From Bryobacterales bacterium (lineage in GTDB: Bacteria > Acidobacteriota > Terriglobia > Bryobacterales > Bryobacteraceae): 7,907 bases of DNA. The DNA is taken from assembly GCA_003139735.1 (NCBI GenBank), contig PLGA01000231.1, positions 1 through 7,907 on the forward strand. The letters are read 5' to 3'. The notes beneath the pieces are model-generated. The model made no database searches, was not told where the DNA came from, and saw nothing but the letters and a program-made list of their open reading frames with translations. Shown one piece after another: positions 5,329 through 7,907 of the stretch; within the stretch, counting starts at the first letter, position 1; the number at the start of each line of letters is the position of its first letter. The translations under genes were made by a program, and so were the position numbers.

Positions 5329-6696
5329 ATGCCTACCGAAGTCGCGGCGGACGCCTCCCCGTGGACTCCCGATTCCTGGCGGCGGCGTACCGCGCTGCAG
5401 CAGCCCGATTATCCCGACCCCGCCGCGCTCCATCGCGCGCTGGCCGAACTGCGCCTGCTGCCGCCGCTGGTCACCAGTTGGGAAATCGTGGTGCTGCGCG
5501 AGCAACTGGCCGAGGCCGCGCTGGGTCGCGGATTCGTTCTTCAGGGCGGCGATTGCGCCGAACGCTTCGCGGATTGCTCCTCGCCGCGCATCACCAACAT
5601 GGTGAAAGTCTTGCTCCAGATGAGCCTGGTGCTGGTGGTGGGCGCGCAGCGGCCAGTCGTCCGCATGGGCCGCTTCGCCGGGCAGTACGCCAAGCCGCGC
5701 TCGTCCGAGTTCGAGACGCGCGACGGAGTCCGCCTCCCCTCCTACCGCGGCGATCTGGTTAACGGCGCGGAGTTCTCGGAGGAGGCGCGCACACCCGATC
5801 CGCAGCGGCTCTTGCGCGGTTATGAGCGCGCGGCGCTTACCCTCAACTTCATACGGGCCCTGGTCAAGGGCGGCTTCGCCGATCTGCACCATCCCGAGTA
5901 TTTCGACCTCGATTGGGTGCGCCATTCCCCCCTCGCCGACGAATATCACCGCACGGTCGAAACCATCGGCGATTCGCTGCGCTTCATGGAACACATCCTG
6001 GGCATCCGCGCCGGCGCCACCGACCGCATCGACTTCTTCACCGCGCACGAAGCCCTGCACCTGGGCTACGAGGAAGCCCAGACCCGAACCGTCCCGCGGC
6101 GGCCGGGCTGGTTCAATCTCGCGACGCATTTTCCCTGGGCCGGGCTGCGGACCAACCACCCCGAAGGCGCCCACATCGAGTACCTCCGCGGCATCGAAAA
6201 CCCGGTGGGCGTGAAGGTTGGACCGGGCTTCACGCGCGAACACGTGGCGCGCTGGATGGACCTGCTCGACCCGCGGCGCGCTCCGGGACGATTGACCTTG
6301 ATTCACCGCTTCGGCGCGAAATCCATCGGCGATGCCCTCCCTGGGCTGATTGAAGCCGTGCGCGCCGCGGGCGGGCAGCCGCTCTGGATTTGCGACGCCA
6401 TGCACGGCAATACGCAAACCACCTCCGGCGGCCTCAAAACCCGCGCCTTCGAGGACGTGTACTCCGAAGTCGAGCAGGCCTTCGATATTCACCGCGCGAT
6501 GGGTGGGAAACTGGGCGGCGTGCACCTGGAACTGACCGGCGAGAACGTGACCGAGTGCATCGGCGGCGCCCGCGGCCAGAACAGCCAGGACTTGGCGCGG
6601 GCTTACGAATCGGAAATCGATCCGCGCCTGAACTACGAACAGTCCCTCGAACTGGCCTTCCTGATCGCCCGGAAGATGAAGAACGAAGGACGGTAA
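5329..6696 (+). CDS. aroG: 3-deoxy-7-phosphoheptulonate synthase, class II
   Basis: DAHP synthase condenses phosphoenolpyruvate and erythrose-4-phosphate, the first step of the shikimate pathway to aromatic amino acids. The 455-residue protein belongs to the class II (plant/Mycobacterium) family, not the E. coli AroFGH family, and matches the Mycobacterium tuberculosis enzyme (462 residues) in length. It opens with PWTPDSWRRRTALQQPDYPD, a family signature. The four expected metal ligands are present: Cys76 in GGDCAE, His359 in DAMHGNT, Glu401 in HLELTGEN and Asp431 in DPRLNYEQSLELAF. The substrate-binding stretch GRFAGQYAKPRS is intact. The usual CDPMHGNT reads CDAMHGNT. It starts at ATG 5329, 27 bp after glmU and without an intervening terminator, so co-transcription is likely. 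Feedback control of this class by aromatic products is known, but I cannot read it from the sequence. The symbol follows mycobacterial usage. Confidence 0.97.
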   Translation: MPTEVAADASPWTPDSWRRRTALQQPDYPDPAALHRALAELRLLPPLVTSWEIVVLREQLAEAALGRGFVLQGGDCAERFADCSSPRITNMVKVLLQMSLVLVVGAQRPVVRMGRFAGQYAKPRSSEFETRDGVRLPSYRGDLVNGAEFSEEARTPDPQRLLRGYERAALTLNFIRALVKGGFADLHHPEYFDLDWVRHSPLADEYHRTVETIGDSLRFMEHILGIRAGATDRIDFFTAHEALHLGYEEAQTRTVPRRPGWFNLATHFPWAGLRTNHPEGAHIEYLRGIENPVGVKVGPGFTREHVARWMDLLDPRRAPGRLTLIHRFGAKSIGDALPGLIEAVRAAGGQPLWICDAMHGNTQTTSGGLKTRAFEDVYSEVEQAFDIHRAMGGKLGGVHLELTGENVTECIGGARGQNSQDLARAYESEIDPRLNYEQSLELAFLIARKMKNEGR

Positions 6697-6792
6697 GTGG
6701 GGCGGGCCTCCTGGCCTGCCTTCTTGCGTTCCGAAGGAGGGGCCAATCAAAGAAGGCAGGCGGGCCCAAGTGGGCGCCCCGGCCCGCCCCAC
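6697..6792. repeat. Nested inverted-repeat element, possible REP/MITE-like repeat or two-way terminator
   Basis: The outer arms GTGGGGCGGGCC (6697-6708) and GGCCCGCCCCAC (6781-6792) are perfect 12-bp complements and bound the element exactly. Inside, GCCTGCCTTCTT (6714-6725) and AAGAAGGCAGGC (6750-6761) form a second perfect 12-bp stem with a 24-nt loop. To its right GCCC-AAGT-GGGC (6764-6775) can form a third small stem, giving a three-way-junction fold. The element fills the whole gap between two convergent genes, starting on the base after the TAA of DAHP synthase and ending on the last base of the secretin stop codon. There is no T tract, so it may be a dispersed palindromic repeat rather than, or as well as, a terminator. 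No open reading frame inside is credible. Confidence 0.8.
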
Positions 6793-7907
6793 TACAGCGG
6801 CGTGATCGGCTTGTTATCCGACCCCAGGTGAAACGTCCAGCTCCGCCTCGATCCCGGCGGCGGCGTCACCAGACGCGGCTGGATGAGGATCACGACCTCG
6901 TCCAGATTCTTGCTCTTATCGTGGGTGCTGGTAAGCGGGCCAAGAAACGGAATCCGCGACAAGCCCGCGATGCCGGAGATGGTACGCGCTTCCTGAGTGT
7001 TCAACAGGCCTGCAATCATGGCCCATTCTCCGAATTTCAACTCCGTCTGCGATTTGATCTGGCGATTCGAAATCACCGGAAGGCCGTTCAGGGACGTTCC
7101 CGCCAGCAACTGGAACGCCGCCTCGATATCGAGCGAGACTTCCTCCGTGCCGTGTACCATCGGGGTCACCTTCAGCGTCAGGCCGAGATCCTGGAACGTA
7201 AACGCCGGCGGAATTGTGTAGGTCGAGCTGTTTCCCGGCGTGGATCCCGCCCCCGAATAGCTGGCGCTGAGAACCGGGTACCGGTCCCCGAAGTGCAGCG
7301 AAGCGGGCTGTCCGTTGACCGAACGCATCACGGAATCGAGCAGCACGTTGCCCGTGCCCAACGACATGGTCGCCACCGAAGAGGCGTCCATGATGCCGAG
7401 ACCCAGCAGCGTCTTGCCGCCGCCGAAGCTCAGGATGCCGTTGATGGTCGCGGGTATGGACGGCACGTTATTGAACCAATTCGCCAGGACCAGCACCGGA
7501 AACTGCGTCGGAAGGGTCAGACCCCAGGTCACGTCGCTGTTGCTGCTCACATCGATCAAGCGCACTTCGAAGGTAATCTGCGCGCGGGGCTGCATGAAGT
7601 TCTCGAACATGTCGCGCGCCGGAAGCACTTTGGAGATTCTGTCCCGCATGATCACCGTATTATTCATGGTGTCCTGGGCGACGTGCTCGATGTTCATGGC
7701 CTGCTGCACGGCTCGGATGATCTCGGTGAATTCCTGCTGACTGGTGGCTTCCGGCAAATGCACTTCCACCGCCGCCTCGGGCTCGCGTTCGATGCGTTTC
7801 TGCACCGTATCCTTGACCACCATGAAACGCACGTCCGATAACGGAACCACGAAAGACCCCGTCGTCGCTTCCAGATCGTGCAGCGCGTCGCGGTAGTCCA
7901 CGCCGGT
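6792..7907 (-). CDS. Secretin (type II/III secretion or type IV pilus outer-membrane channel), C-terminal part
   Basis: Secretins form gated multimeric rings in the outer membrane through which pili or secreted proteins pass (GspD/PilQ superfamily). The 371 visible residues run in frame off the right edge, so the true start is not seen; the GTG at 7901 has no claim to be it. The first 110 residues include a small alpha/beta domain of the N1/secretin-N kind (FTEIIRAVQQAMNIEHVAQ, NTVIMRDRISKVL). The secretin core begins at PRAQITFEVRLIDVSSNSD and continues through a Gly-rich gate-like stretch, LHFGDRYPV, DLGLTLKVTPMV and SNRQIKSQTELKFGEWAMIAG in pieces. It closes with GLSRIPFLGPL and DEVVILIQPRLV, the family's typical C-terminal signature. 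It ends at TAG 6794-6792 after a short tail (FHLGSDNKPITPL). Whether it is GspD-like or PilQ-like cannot be decided without the N-terminus or neighbours. It is convergent with DAHP synthase. Confidence 0.93.
   Translation of the reverse strand, partial: TGVDYRDALHDLEATTGSFVVPLSDVRFMVVKDTVQKRIEREPEAAVEVHLPEATSQQEFTEIIRAVQQAMNIEHVAQDTMNNTVIMRDRISKVLPARDMFENFMQPRAQITFEVRLIDVSSNSDVTWGLTLPTQFPVLVLANWFNNVPSIPATINGILSFGGGKTLLGLGIMDASSVATMSLGTGNVLLDSVMRSVNGQPASLHFGDRYPVLSASYSGAGSTPGNSSTYTIPPAFTFQDLGLTLKVTPMVHGTEEVSLDIEAAFQLLAGTSLNGLPVISNRQIKSQTELKFGEWAMIAGLLNTQEARTISGIAGLSRIPFLGPLTSTHDKSKNLDEVVILIQPRLVTPPPGSRRSWTFHLGSDNKPITPL

Noticed and set aside
5314..6792. 492-codon minus-strand open frame opposite the DAHP synthase gene
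   Set aside because: It is longer than the real gene but has no recognisable domain, is rich in Arg, Gly and Ala as expected for antisense frames in GC-rich DNA, and starts inside the palindromic element. The plus-strand frame has clear enzyme motifs.
6390..7841. 483-codon plus-strand open frame across the DAHP synthase end, the palindrome and the secretin
   Set aside because: It crosses two well-supported genes and an inverted repeat, has a His/Arg-rich composition and no domain resemblance.

Overview
The window is GC-rich, densely coded chromosomal DNA that reads as ordinary bacterial core genome with one small accessory insert. Gene content (sigma-54, a shortened UvrC-like protein, GlmU, a class II DAHP synthase, a secretin) and the style of the proteins suggest Acidobacteriota, perhaps the Bryobacterales/Solibacter group. 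That placement is an inference from family resemblance, not a database result.

Layout, left to right. (1) 1-1556, minus: rpoN, complete at its start and cut by the window edge inside the RpoN box. (2) 1557-1627: a 71-bp divergent promoter region with overlapping -10-like boxes on the two strands and a 10-bp palindrome. (3) 1628-2749, plus: a 373-residue UvrC-related protein with the four-cysteine motif and a UVR motif. Its GIY-YIG motif is degenerate and the C-terminal nuclease half of UvrC is missing. (4) 2763-3781, minus: a probable type II toxin-antitoxin pair, antitoxin first (HTH of the excisionase/MerR type), then a PIN-domain RNase toxin. (5) 3782-3894: intergenic, with three short direct repeats upstream of the antitoxin and a hairpin just before glmU. 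(6) 3895-5301, plus: glmU. (7) 5329-6696, plus: class II DAHP synthase, 27 bp after glmU and possibly co-transcribed with it. (8) 6697-6792: a nested inverted-repeat element between convergent genes. (9) 6792-7907, minus: the C-terminal part of a secretin whose start lies beyond the right edge.

Functionally, glmU (UDP-GlcNAc for peptidoglycan and lipopolysaccharide) and DAHP synthase (entry to the shikimate pathway) are housekeeping genes, rpoN is a global regulator, and the secretin belongs to an outer-membrane secretion or type IV pilus machine. The toxin-antitoxin pair looks like an insert between core genes. The least conventional items are the UvrC-like protein, which has lost much of its recognisable nuclease apparatus but kept the probable Fe-S cysteines and UVR motif, and the 96-bp branched palindrome at 6697-6792. 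I found no RNA genes, CRISPR arrays, insertion sequences or attachment sites. No gene-free stretch exceeds about 115 bp.
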